DNA from: Thozetella sp. PMI_491
Taxonomy: Eukaryota > Ascomycota > Sordariomycetes > Chaetosphaeriales > Chaetosphaeriaceae
Length of the DNA: 64,000 nt
Direction: 5' to 3'
Assembly: GCA_021432635.1 (NCBI GenBank)
Contig: MU270106.1
Location: forward strand, 66,087 to 130,086
Positions 1 through 10,045 of the stretch are shown here, piece after piece. The translations under genes were made by a program, and so were the position numbers. The notes beneath the pieces were generated by a model. The model had not been told where the DNA came from and ran no database searches. It worked only from the letters and a program-made list of their open reading frames with translations. Positions within the stretch are counted from its first letter, which is position 1, and every line of letters begins with the position of its first letter.

Positions 1-1
1 A

Positions 2-163
2 CAGCTCGAGGAGAATGAGAAATCCGGCGCTGCTATGCAGTTAGAATACCGCGAACAGCATCGGTTGGCCCAATCGCAATACGACCTGGATGAAGCCGAG
101 CCACCAAACATCCTCGCTCCCGACCCATTCATACTTCCACGAACCAGAGTAGTATTGGTATAG
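2..163 (+). CDS. 3' end of a protein-coding gene (unidentified)
   Basis: An open frame enters from the left edge and ends with TAG at 161-163, giving about 53 C-terminal residues. The peptide is hydrophilic and rich in Gln, Glu and Pro, with a possible short helix (EENEKSGAAMQLEYREQH) and a tail ending in LPRTRVVLV. I do not recognise the family. The codons look coding-like, with no RIP-type stops, in contrast to the AT-rich repeat DNA that follows. It could be the last exon of a normal gene or the tail of a transposon protein. Confidence 0.4.
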   Translation, partial: QLEENEKSGAAMQLEYREQHRLAQSQYDLDEAEPPNILAPDPFILPRTRVVLV

Positions 164-445
164 AGTTATCTTTGTTGCTCTGGCCATATGCGGCCATATG
201 ATAGTCTGGGCCGTATGACAGTCATTGCGACCGACTCGGGTTAAAGATTGAAGTTATGACTAAAATATAATTAGAATAAACTCCTACTCTCCATGTTATT
301 TCTGATCCATAGAGCACCTAGTAGAGCTGTATACGCGCAGGCGGAGGTAGTACCTGGGCTCTACACTAGATGGGGTAGAACCACTTCTTCTACCGGGACA
401 TAGTGGCTAGTAGACCGGCGTGGGTCGCGCTTATTTCTATCATAT

Positions 446-737
446 TGTCACAAAGGAAGCAGGGGTATAGCTCTCAGCTGAGCGCCAGCCTCACCAGCTG
501 GAAGCAGGGAAAGCTTATGAACTGGCTCGGCAAGCAGCTGATCCATAAGCAGGGGATCCAGCTAAGCAAACAGTCTGTGATAGTCATAAGAGTATTCTGG
601 TCTATTTAGGTAGTGGTTAAGTAAGTATAGGAAATGTATATATAATAAGTGTAAGCTTCTCTAGTATAGATGGGAAGTAAGTAAGTCTTTAACTGTTTAT
701 TTTATAAGAGTTATTATATCTCTACTTTATTGTAACA
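446..737 (+). mobile_element. RIP-degraded solo LTR (copy A)
   Basis: A 292-bp block begins TGTCACAA and ends TTGTAACA, so its ends form the short inverted repeat expected of LTRs (TG...CA). It aligns along its whole length with 40864-41156 in the same orientation. Most differences are C/T or G/A, and this copy is the AT-richer one, as RIP would produce. I see no flanking target-site duplication (CATAT before, GTTAT after). A 68-codon open frame inside it is not a gene. Confidence 0.7.
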
Positions 738-1082
738 GTTATATACCTGGTGATTAGCTAAGTTATATATTGTATAAGCTTAAAACTAATATAATGGATT
801 TATATATATAATTGTTTTAATCTTTTACCCCTTTAAATAATTATCTAGATAGTTACTGTAATACCACGCACCTAGTATTACTGCGCTACACTGCCAGTAC
901 GAGTTTTGCACTCGTTTGGCGCTGCCAACTAAAGGAATATATCGTATATAACTGTAGGTTTGGTAACAGAGGTTGATCCGTGCAGGAGCAAGATCGCGAA
1001 CCGTTCGGCTGCGAGTCGCTTACTCCCTATATGTAGGGCCCCCACAGCTGAGCCAGCCACTACACCGCACATATCATTACAT
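738..1082. other. AT-rich repeat-derived spacer
   Basis: No coding signal. This stretch lies between LTR copy A and a second LTR end at 1083-1130 and may be internal element sequence. It contains a small hairpin (ACGAG, 7-nt loop, CTCGT) near 899-915. Confidence 0.4.
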
Positions 1083-1130
1083 TAACTGTTTACTTCATAA
1101 GAGCTACTGTGTCCCTACTCTGTTGTGACA
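1083..1130 (+). repeat. 3' end fragment of the same LTR family (copy C)
   Basis: This 48-bp stretch matches the last part of the LTRs at 446-737 and 40864-41156 and keeps the undamaged terminus TTGTGACA at 1123-1130. It shows fewer transitions than copy A. It may be the end of a second, truncated element. Confidence 0.55.
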
Positions 1131-2289
1131 CATATCAGCCTAATATATAAGATGAATCTTGTTATTAAAGGTTTCTTATTTTGTGGGTCGGACGGTGCTG
1201 CTGCTTCGCTTTAACCTATGCCTAGATGCAACTAAACGGACTAAATTATTTTGTATTACTCTATAGGAAGTAAAAAGAGATAGTAAAATAAAGCCTAAAG
1301 ATATACTAGAATGAAAGAAGTAATCAGTAGCTTATAGATTATTAAAGCATGTGAAAGAAAGTACTAGCTTTTATAATAGGACAAGCTATACTCCCTAGGG
1401 ACTATAGGCTTTTAAAATATATATATCCTTGGCACTAGCAACTTCAAATTCCTTTATTCAGTGGCTGCTACTAGTTACCAATCCTACATCTAAGACTAAG
1501 ACAGCGCACTACCGGCCCCGCTGTGGCTAATGTTCTACGGCCCCTAAGCGGCACTACTAGGCTTGGGGTGGCGGGCATGTTGCTGCTAGCATTATACACT
1601 TAGGTAGTCAAGACTAGCGCACAACCCTCTTGCCTAGGTCTCTAGCACGAAGCCTAATCTTATAAATTTCACTACCTTCTGCAAGGATAGGACAGAAACG
1701 AACCTACCGGCCCGGGGGGGGGGGGGGGCTTACACATCCTCCCAGCTACAGTTGATACGAGACCGAGACTACCACCAACATAAAGCTAGGTGGGTCGCAT
1801 GGCTCGCTTGGAATTTGAGCACATACCGCCGTTTCTGCTCGTTCTATATCGACGCATGTGATACGCAAGTCCATATCATCTTTCTGCACAAATTCCTCCC
1901 TCTGCATGACTGATTGAACCGCGGCGTTCCCGCCCACTAAAGGGCAGCCGCCCCGGGTCGATACACCAAAGGTGCCTGCCTAAGATAGGTAGTTAGGTGC
2001 CTACGCAAAGTAACGCGACGGAATAAACCATCACAAAGCATCAATCTAGGCGGTTTCCTATACAGGAGTACAAACAATATTCCCTATGAATATGTTAAAC
2101 AATAATTAAACAGCCACTACAGTTCTACTAAGGCACATTTCTTTCCTCTCCGACAACGGTGATACCAATTACCCAAGCCCAACAACCGCCATTTTACAGC
2201 TGCCTTGCAGCGAATTTAACCCAGACTAGAGACAGGAGTTGTCGTGCCTGATTTGCTTCCATCTATATGAAAAAAGTGTTAGTATTGTT
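1131..2289. other. Non-coding, RIP-like AT-rich tract
   Basis: No supportable gene. The tract is AT-rich with many TAG/TAA triplets. It contains a run of about 16 G at 1714-1730, a likely place for assembly length error. Confidence 0.45.
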
Positions 2290-2598
2290 CTAAATCTTGC
2301 AACACCTGTAGGGTTCCATACACTCGATAAACTGATATCGCACACCACCATAGTCTCCGAAGGCCCCAACCCCATTGTTTGCGAGATTCGTTAAGAAGCG
2401 TACCAGTCCCGGCATCCTCATGTGGACAAGCTTGGATTGGTCCTCGAGACTCTGGGCGTATAAGCAGACAGCTAGAACACCAACGTCTTCGAGAACTCTG
2501 CCAGGGGTCGGGTCGACGTTGACATATTCGGAACCAGCCTTGTATGTACTCGGCAGGACCTGTTCAACGAGCGCTTTGCAATCTGAGATATGGGACAT
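2290..2598 (-). CDS. Small hypothetical protein (102 aa)
   Basis: An ATG-started frame of 102 residues begins MSHISDCKALVEQV and ends with TAG at the 2290 side. It has no signal peptide, membrane segment or recognisable motif. Composition is protein-like, with balanced hydrophobic and charged residues, and it contains several Cys. An overlapping 80-codon frame on the other strand is less convincing. No nearby partner gene suggests a role. It may be a gene remnant or a chance ORF. Confidence 0.3.
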   Translation of the reverse strand: MSHISDCKALVEQVLPSTYKAGSEYVNVDPTPGRVLEDVGVLAVCLYAQSLEDQSKLVHMRMPGLVRFLTNLANNGVGAFGDYGGVRYQFIECMEPYRCCKI

Positions 2599-3202
2599 GT
2601 TTGGTGATCTCAGTTAAGGACGATGAAAATTGATTCGTTGAAAGAGATGCTTGGCTAGGAATGCTGGGATAGTTCTAGAGCTTGTGGGTATGGGCGTGGT
2701 AGGTCTATTATTTATCTACAATACGAGCTAATGACATACTATCTTCACGGTAGTATATAAATAGCCATTGTGAAACCAACTGCGTATTTGCGTCTTGTTG
2801 GTACGAGAACTTCTTGAGCAATGTATCTCTATTGGTTAAGCATCACCGGAGAGAGTCGCGCGCTAATTAATCACGTAGAAGATGTTGGTGGGTCGTAATC
2901 GAGGCGATGCTTGACTTCCCATTGGGCAACTGGTTGTTGACGTTGGTAGAAGCTGAGGAGGCCGAAACCAACAAACCACCCCCCACCCCCAACTGTCCGG
3001 CAACGGCCATGCAAGGCCTACAACCCTGGACTTTAAAGCCGTATTTTTACTCTGGAAATTGGGAGAGAGGGATTCCCAGCTGATCAAGACAGACTATAAT
3101 GAACTAACCAGGGGGCTAGGGGGGTGCCTACTATTTGCGACTCACACTGCATGAGAGGAAGACAACCAGGTACCCGTTTGCTACTCGCGGTCTGAGAGAC
3201 AT
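2599..3202. other. Intergenic, including distal promoter of the phosphatase gene
   Basis: No coding region was found. A TATA-like TATATAAATAG stands at about 2753-2764 but leads only to a 25-codon frame at 2821. C/T-rich sequence just upstream of 3332 probably belongs to the 5' untranslated region of the next gene. Confidence 0.35.
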
Positions 3203-3224
3203 CACGTGGTTAGCTGATCACGTG
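3203..3224. promoter_or_regulatory. Twin CACGTG E-boxes upstream of phosphatase gene
   Basis: Two perfect CACGTG hexamers lie at 3203-3208 and 3219-3224, with centres 16 bp apart, about 108 bp before the ATG at 3332. CACGTG is the core site of fungal bHLH regulators. Function here is inferred from position only. Confidence 0.4.
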
Positions 3225-3331
3225 CAACGTGGCCAAAGAATAAGAAAGCCACCCCCTCCTCCCAACTCAACCCCAACCCCTCTCGAGCTTTCTCGTCTTT
3301 CCTCTCTCGCTCTTCAACCCCAGATTCCTTA

Positions 3332-4021
3332 ATGTCTTCACCAAAGCAGCGCCCAGTGCTGCAGCCAACTGTCTCAGAGATCGAGCCCGGCCTTTTGCTC
3401 GGCGACAGCAAGAGTTCATACGACCTTCCCACACTTGAGAAGCACAACATTAAAGCCATTCTCTCGCTCAGCGATGTAAAGAGTCTGCTCTGGAATCGGG
3501 AGGTCAACAGAAAAATCGTACCGCAAGAACGCCACATGTTTGTTGAATGCCTGGACAGCTCAACACAGGATATACTACAACATTTTGCTAAGATGTCTGA
3601 CTTTATCGAGGACCAGAGAGCAGCGGCTCCGGATTTCCTGCCAACTTCCTCCGCTGTCCTCGTCCACTGCACTTTCGGAATTTCTCGTTCAGCTACAGCT
3701 GTTATCGCCTATTTGATGAGGAAAAATCGCGAAGAGCTAGAAGTTGTTTTGGCACGTATTAAGGAGAAGCGTAAGGTGAAACCCAACGCAAATTTTATGG
3801 AGCAGCTGAAAATATGGGGCGACGTGGAATACAATATTTGGGAGGATGCAGAGCAAAAAATCCCAAAAGAGGCATACCGTGCCTACCTGGAAAGAAGAGC
3901 AGCCGCTTTAAAGGCAAAGGGCTTGACTGGTAACGAGCCTGCATTTTCTTTCTCCGACAGAGAAATGGTTTATGACGACCCGGATCAAAACGCCCAGGAG
4001 GAATCGGCCGTTGTCGTATAG
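3332..4021 (+). CDS. Dual-specificity protein phosphatase (229 aa)
   Basis: The protein removes phosphate from Ser/Thr/Tyr residues by a cysteinyl-phosphate mechanism. The P-loop HCTFGISRS (residues 112-120) carries the catalytic Cys113 and Arg119. Asp75 in VECLDSS, about 38 residues upstream, is the expected general acid. The N-terminal part (EIEPGLLLGD) matches the usual start of DSP domains, so the domain spans roughly residues 12-165. The last 60 residues are charged, without a second domain. The gene is intronless. The ATG at 3332 directly follows a pyrimidine-rich leader and two CACGTG boxes. The substrate is unknown. Confidence 0.88.
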   Translation: MSSPKQRPVLQPTVSEIEPGLLLGDSKSSYDLPTLEKHNIKAILSLSDVKSLLWNREVNRKIVPQERHMFVECLDSSTQDILQHFAKMSDFIEDQRAAAPDFLPTSSAVLVHCTFGISRSATAVIAYLMRKNREELEVVLARIKEKRKVKPNANFMEQLKIWGDVEYNIWEDAEQKIPKEAYRAYLERRAAALKAKGLTGNEPAFSFSDREMVYDDPDQNAQEESAVVV

Positions 4022-4147
4022 ATGCAGCTCACAGTCACACATACATTTTCCATTTGTTGTTAGCGCTCTGCTATAAAGCCCCTTAGGGAGTATGGGTACA
4101 GTCAGAGCAATGCATGCTTTTGTGTATTGTGCTCTGTGCTACTTATC

Positions 4148-4570
4148 ATGGATGCCTTAGCTACGATCGGCTTTGATTGGCAACATTCTACAGTTCATAG
4201 ACTTTGCCAGCAAGACCGTCGCCGCTGCCAAGCAAATTCGGCGCTCAAGCTCAGGCTCCACCCTTGAGGATGTTTCCATCACCGCCTCCGCTAATGGCCT
4301 CGGAGTAATGGTCAATCAACTTATTAGCACTCGCCCGATAGGCGCGATAAGCGCTGAAGACCAGGAGCTCGATGCTCTAGTATCCTAAATCAACGATATA
4401 TCAACAGACCTTCTCACCCTGGTTGGTGGATTCAGGACTAAGAGGCCAACTTCGAAACTAAACAGCATGCTAGCGGCTTTGAACTCTGCCTGAAGGACCG
4501 AGGAGAAGGATAGGTTGGAGCACAGGCTAGAGCTAGAAAGTGTCAAACTCCAACTAAGTGCTAGGATATA
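4148..4570 (+). pseudogene. Decayed N-terminal domain of a STAND/NLR protein
   Basis: The block starts with ATG at 4148 (MDALATIG). After one extra T at 4172-4174 it continues in the next frame as IGNILQFIDFASK, the typical opening of the fungal N-terminal domain of STAND proteins. An in-frame TAA at about 4386-4388 replaces a position where CAA would fit, and a TGA further on (after LAALNSA) replaces a likely TGG. Both changes are the C-to-T/G-to-A type made by RIP. Homology continues to about 4570 as a coiled, charged stretch (EEKDRLEHRLELESVKL). No NACHT or repeat domain follows, so only the N-terminal piece survives. Confidence 0.7.
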
Positions 4571-4757
4571 CAGCACTGGCACCAGGGTGTGTAAGGCCGG
4601 TGCTTGGCCCCCAAAAGCAGCAAGGGGCCACCGGGGGCCAGAATGACGAGATTCGTCTTTATAACATGCATTTCGTCATTAACTACCTCGGCTATTATCT
4701 ACGAGGCGTTTCCCTCTCAATATCTAGCAAAGGATATTTGCCACTCCACATAACTAC

Positions 4758-6318
4758 CTAGTCTTGGTCAACAAACTGCACCGCGTGGCTCTTGTATAGG
4801 ACACTGGTATCCAGAACCTGCCCGGTGCTGGACCGGATGAAGTCCACCTGGAGATTGTTCGCGTCGAGGAAAGAGATCTTGGAAAAGCTAAAGTCATCGG
4901 CGTACGCGAACCGGTTGTAGGTCACATTGCTCCCCACAGACGACAGCCCTTCGATGTTTCCGGCGCCGCCCGCGACAATGTACATGGGCGCTTTGGGGTC
5001 GTGCATGCCTGCCGGGTCCGCCACGCTGTTGTTGACGGGCGTGAAGCGCTGAGAGTTGTGCACGTGGCCGAAGATGGCCAGGTCCACTCCGTACTTGTAG
5101 AAGAGCGGCTCAAAGGCGGCCTGGCACGGCGCGCAGCCGGAGCCACCGGTGGTGTACCACGGGCGGTGGCCGGCTACGACCACCCAGGGCGTCACGGTAC
5201 GGTCGACTGACGCCAGATCGGCGGCTAGGAAAGCGAGTTGCTGACCGTCGTAGCCGAACGGCCCGCTGTTCAAGTCGGCTGAGCCACCCGGCTGGTCCGG
5301 TGCGTTGGGGAAGTCAGTCTCGGTGTTGAACATGACGATGTGCGCCATGCCGTACTCGAACGAGTACCAGAAAGGCGGGTTCGCCAGGCTCTGCGCCTTC
5401 TGGGCGGCAGCCTTGGCCAGGGCATCGGACGATGCGGACGCGAAAGCCGTAGGCATGGTCTTTCCGAACCTGTTCATGAAGTCGGTGAAGTTCTTCTGGC
5501 CTAGAGGGCAGAGGCCCGTGGTGTAGTTGATCTCCTCGCACGCGGCCTCGTGGTTTCCTGGGCTGGCCATGTAGGCGCGGCGGCCCGAGATGGGAGCAAG
5601 CTGGTTGTAGAACTGCTCCAGAATGGCCTCGTACGCGTTGGAGCCATCGAGAAGGTTCTTCAGCTTCAGGTACCAGTCATCGGCATACGCGAAATCGCCA
5701 GGGTGGAGGATGAACTCGTAGTCACCGACCGTGTCCGCCAGGCGGCCGATGGTCGAGTGGTTGAGTGCAGGGTCGATGGTGGGGATGATCTCACGCTTGG
5801 TCGTAGTGAAGCCATCCGCACCGTAAACGCCTAGGTCGATAACCACATCTAGCGCAAAGGGTGTCTTGTCTCCAGCGGCGCGGGGGCTTAGGAAATGGTC
5901 CACCGTGGAGTTGGTCGACACAATCTTGTAGTAGTAGGTGGTTGCCGAGCTGAGCCCGGTCAGGGTGACCGAGTTGGCCCATGTCCGAGACGTGGGATAA
6001 GTCACGGACGACGTCGAGCATGCCTGCGATGTCAGGGCGGAGCTGGATAGCCCATACTGGACGCAGGGCTGGCTCAGCTGCTCGTACGTGTTCCAGCCCA
6101 CCGTGACCGCTGGGGATCTCTTTAGTAACAAGACAACATACAAAGTTGCACATGGCACCTGAGGAATGCATGAAGAACGCACCATTGGGGCCGTTGAAAG
6201 CGAGCCTCTGCTGGGTCGGTGTGGTCAGATCGGTCGGGATCTGGGGGTATGTGGCCGATGCCGAGGCACAAGCCACCAGGAACGGCGCGATCTTGATCGC
6301 AGCGGCGAGGGCGGCCAT
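4758..6318 (-). CDS. Secreted purple acid phosphatase (metallophosphoesterase, 495 aa)
   Basis: The model is complement(join(4758..6109, 6183..6318)), with a 73-nt intron (GTGCGT...CCCCAG, TTACTAA branch) that restores frame at NGPN-AVTVGWNTY. The N-terminus (MAALAAAIKIAPFLVACASASA) is a signal peptide. A fibronectin-like N-terminal domain is followed by the catalytic domain with the metal ligand blocks DLGVYGADG, GDFAYADDW, GNHEA, VVVAGHRPWY and GHVHNSQR, so the dinuclear site looks intact. Several Asn-X-Ser/Thr sites fit secretion. The product should release inorganic phosphate from extracellular phosphoesters. A Pho4-like site lies upstream (6484-6489). The long frame running to 6871 in the 5' region is not coding. 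Confidence 0.9.
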
Positions 6319-6483
6319 TGTGTAGCGACCCAGAGCGAGAGTGCAAGGCGGGCGATACCGTGAGGGAGACGGTTGCTACACCACGAGTCCTCCATGATGG
6401 GCGGGCACACCCGGTGATGCAGGTGTTAAATATCCATTGCCTACACCGGCGCGCGTCCATGAGCTTGATCGGTAAATGCGGCC

Positions 6484-6489
6484 CACGTG
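6484..6489. promoter_or_regulatory. Pho4/NUC-1-type site upstream of acid phosphatase
   Basis: CACGTG lies about 166 bp upstream of the phosphatase ATG. Read on the gene's strand it is GCACGTGGG, which matches the preferred high-affinity Pho4 sequence context. Phosphate-starvation control of a secreted phosphatase is the expected biology. Binding is inferred. Confidence 0.5.
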
Positions 6490-8049
6490 CATCGTGAAGT
6501 CCTGCGAATATACAAAGATCTTCGGTGCAATTGCCAAGTCTGGGCTCGGTCGATCGCCCGAGCCGGGCCCCACCTGTTTCCCGCGGGAGGTTGCATCGGC
6601 ACTGAGCGCGACCCGAGCTCGTGGGCCAACGATTGGCGGCGGGAGTTTGACATAGGCGGCTAGTCTCGCTGTGGCTCTCCAATCCCCGTTTCCTACGCAA
6701 TGCTGCCGCGGAGGCGCACCACGGACACGACGCCATAGAATGCAGACAGGGCAGTTTTTTTGCGGGCGCTGCGAAATTGCATTTGTAGAGTGCCTGGGTT
6801 GGTAGGTGACACACGCACATTTGGGACTGTTCGGGAGATCGGCTTGCAGTAGACCCCGACGAATCCATCATAAACGCAGCTCCAAGTTCACCGAGGCAAG
6901 TACTCGATGGGATTTAAGGTACTGGATCGCCAAGGGATTGACTACCCGCGGGTAGCATGTGGAGGGCGCCGTACCTTGTATGGCCGTCGCGTTTGAACCT
7001 GGCCCAATTCAACCAACGGCGTCCACGACGGCGGCTATATACCTCCGAACTTATGACCGTTCCTGTCCTCACGACGTAATGACCCCGATCCTACCACCTA
7101 CCAATCATGGCCAATACCACCATATGGCACCGATAGCTATTTATCAACGGATGAATTAGGACGCCAGACAGTAGCATGTCAATAGTTACAGCCCGTTCAT
7201 CCCAAAACCCCTTTGGCTGGTTGCCTTTTGGGCAACTTCGAGGCATTCGATTTCGAAGAGCTGTCGTATTTTAGCCAATGCACTGACTGTAGTGTATGGT
7301 AATTTGAGTCTCTCGCAACGCGATACCACTAGATGTTGGTCAACCTTCTATGCAGTACAAGACTGCCGCAATCCATGGAGCCTGACCCACCCGAGATCGG
7401 GACCTCGCTAATACACAACACTGCAATTTTAGTCTCGCACGACAAGTCCGTCAATCTCAGACTTGCCACTGGACTCTAGCCTATGGCACATTCTCCATAG
7501 CACGAAGTTCCCCATCTACGTTAAACTAAAAGAGTAACCCTTTTACGAAGTCATAAATATGGCCACAGACACAGGCAAATTGCTGGGGAAAAAACTCTCC
7601 CACGCTTATAGCCCCATTCTTCCCAGCGCAACTGTTTGCTGCCATTTCTGTCGAAAGCGTTGCTTGAGATCTGCAAGACCCTACTCAGCACTTGCACCGC
7701 GCATTAAGCATCTCCGGCACAAGTTTGTAATTAAAGGACAACCACATTAAGACAGTAATCACATATTACAGCGTACCACCCAAGGTGCGAGTAGGTATTT
7801 GTAGCGAAAGATGTAGGATAAACAGTATGACCTAAGGATAGATTCATTAAAACGATCAAGATCCACTGGGATCGAACGGGCACAGAAATTTAAACTGATC
7901 TAATACCTTATAGTAGGTAAGGGAGTAGGAGCGGCAACTTATTATAGCTCATTGGTCGTGACGTCTCCTAACGTGTTTGAATACCATTGCGAATGATTTT
8001 AAGGCTGACGATGAGGGCAGCGACTTCCAAGGCAGACCGTAGGGCACGA

Positions 8050-8270
8050 CACTGCACTTTTAGCCTATCGCAAGAAGAAATCGATCTATAGTTAGTAAGC
8101 GTGTACGAGGTGACGTTATTGTCGGACACTGCACTTTTAGGCTGTCGCAATAAGAAGTCGGTCCGTGGCTAGTAAGCCCCCATGAGGTGACGATTCTAGG
8201 TTAGGACCACATCGGGGGACAAAGTCGTCACCGCGCCTCACTTTTGGCATCTTACGGAACGGAATCGGAC
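8050..8270 (+). repeat. Degenerate tandem repeat with CACTGCACTTTTAG core
   Basis: Units starting at 8050 and 8127 (77-bp period) share CACTGCACTTTTAG, TCGCAA-AAGAA, TAGTAAGC and GAGGTGACG. A third, weaker unit starts near 8237 (CTCACTTTTGGCATC). The core also occurs singly elsewhere in the window. Confidence 0.5.
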
Positions 8271-8659
8271 TATGGTGGTCAGGTTCTATTGTCTTTATTC
8301 GACACTAGACTGCCGTTTTAAGGATGGATATCCAACAAAACTCATATGGCCCTTTCCAAGCCCGAAGAGAAACCGGTGTGTTATAATAATAGTTGCCAAT
8401 GCACCCAAGCAACTCGCTCTCGATAGTGCAAATGATTACGTCCATATATGTCAGGAGCACTGTTGATGGCTCGCAAGGGCCCAATCGAGCCGGCGGAGCT
8501 CGAAATGGCGGTCTCCTGCACGGGGTTGCACTAACTAGACACACCATGGACAGTTATCACATATTTTCGACAGACAATTCAAAGTGTAAATGGAGAATTT
8601 CTACATCAGCTTCAATATAAATAGCCGTAACTCTTCTAATAGAGGATCAAGTCTACTTG

Positions 8660-9736
8660 CTAGCTAACGATAGGATCAAGTCGCCGTAAGAACTTGATAT
8701 CTAAGTGATCTAATGCTTTGTAGTAGGGAAAGTGAGAGCGCCATCCCTGCCTAATTTCCTCCACCAGATAGTGTATGGGAAAACAGTCTGTCCGCTCGTC
8801 CCACGCAACGCACCACCTGTCAATGTCAGACACTCTAATGATCGGCCACTTGTGTTTGGGCTCCCCGCTTCTCGGCTCAGGTTCACAGTGGCAGGTAGCA
8901 TCCTCTTCCCGTGTCCAGTCATACATCGACTGATCGCCAGCGTCTACCGTGTCACTAGACACACGGGCAAGATAAAAGGTTTTGAGTGACGGAAAGCATG
9001 CCAGAAAGCGAGGCAGGGGCTCAAGTCGACATGCGTCGCTGCAAGCAGGAGTAGAGCACATGCACTCAGCCGGGTTTACTCCGTAGCAGAGATCCCAGTA
9101 GTTATCTCTGTCGGCGTGCCCCCGCTCCAACGAACGAACTGTCAATCCAATGTGCTGCATTCGCGTAAACGGAATTGGGGGCCCACGGAGCTCCGAGATT
9201 TTCACCACTGCCTCCTGATCCTCCCAATCGGCGTGGAATAGGACTATATCCCGGGCGCCGTTGAAACGCAGCACGTATTCTGGGCACCCCGATCCATCGG
9301 CCGGCTCGTCCAGCCAGTCTCCCTCCTCAGTCCAGCAGTGTGGAAGCATTCGGAACGGAAGCGAGTCGGGGAGGAGGCCGACCGCTAGCTGACGCGATTC
9401 CGAGCAAGTTGCGAGGGCGGCCCGGCTTGCGAAAGTACAGGCTGCGAGTTGTCGTCGGTGTGGCTCGGCTTCGTCTTGATCATAACGACCCTCTATACCT
9501 GGGTCCAGGATCACGACATCATCCGGCTGCGCGTTGTAGTGGTATATAGGCAAGCCCAAGCGTGAACCGCGTACTAGGGAGCGACGATTGTACTGGATCA
9601 TCATTTTGTATACGAGTGGGGTAGCATCTCGAAGGAGCTCCCTCCAAATTTGAGCGCGGAGCTCGTAGGGTAATAAGGGGAAATAGTGAAAGTTCTGGTT
9701 GCTATTAGCCACTTGCGCTGCTGCCTTCGCCACCAT
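8660..9736 (-). CDS. 2EXR-domain (F-box-like) protein (358 aa)
   Basis: The N-terminal segment FHYFPLLPYELRAQIWRELL (about residues 16-35) is the characteristic opening of fungal 2EXR proteins: a proline-led helix resembling an F-box, followed by a variable body. No catalytic motif is seen. Cys-rich patches (CMCSTPACSDAC, CHCEPEP) lie in the second half. The gene is intronless and intact, starting at the ATG at 9736. The family is expanded in filamentous ascomycetes and its molecular function is unknown. Confidence 0.78.
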   Translation of the reverse strand: MVAKAAAQVANSNQNFHYFPLLPYELRAQIWRELLRDATPLVYKMMIQYNRRSLVRGSRLGLPIYHYNAQPDDVVILDPGIEGRYDQDEAEPHRRQLAACTFASRAALATCSESRQLAVGLLPDSLPFRMLPHCWTEEGDWLDEPADGSGCPEYVLRFNGARDIVLFHADWEDQEAVVKISELRGPPIPFTRMQHIGLTVRSLERGHADRDNYWDLCYGVNPAECMCSTPACSDACRLEPLPRFLACFPSLKTFYLARVSSDTVDAGDQSMYDWTREEDATCHCEPEPRSGEPKHKWPIIRVSDIDRWCVAWDERTDCFPIHYLVEEIRQGWRSHFPYYKALDHLDIKFLRRLDPIVS

Positions 9737-10045
9737 AGCATTAATCGCCTAGGTGATGTCTCGCGGGTTGAGGAGAAAAGATGAAGACTGGTCTTGCTAA
9801 ATGCTGTGGCGGTGTCGGACAAAGTCAAATGAGGGAAGGAGGTGGGGATGGGGTAGGCCACTCTAGGTCTAACTAAAACCGTTAGCCCCTGATCAGCCAT
9901 GAAGCTCCTGGCTGCAGCACAGTGACACGGGATTTGATGGTACTGTACCCATAGGGACAACAAATTTGCTTCTGTAGCTGCAATCACGGTACTGAAATAA
10001 TATCATTAACCGCTTGCTCGAGGGCGATGAGCGTCGAAGTTGTGT

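Larger units (their letters stand above)
6319..8659. other. Promoter and long degenerate intergenic tract
   Basis: No supportable gene in 2.3 kb. The first few hundred bases are the promoter of the acid phosphatase. Beyond 7300 the sequence is repeat-like: a dispersed motif CACTGCAATTTTAGTCTCG begins at 7419, and related tandem units lie at 8050-8270. Confidence 0.45.

Noticed and set aside
403-609. 68-codon frame
   Set aside because: Lies mostly inside the RIP-degraded LTR; the corresponding frame is not kept in the sister LTR at 40864.
6122-6871. 249-codon minus-strand frame upstream of the acid phosphatase
   Set aside because: Lies in the promoter and overlaps exon 1 in another frame; no homology, Cys/Arg/Ser-rich shadow composition.
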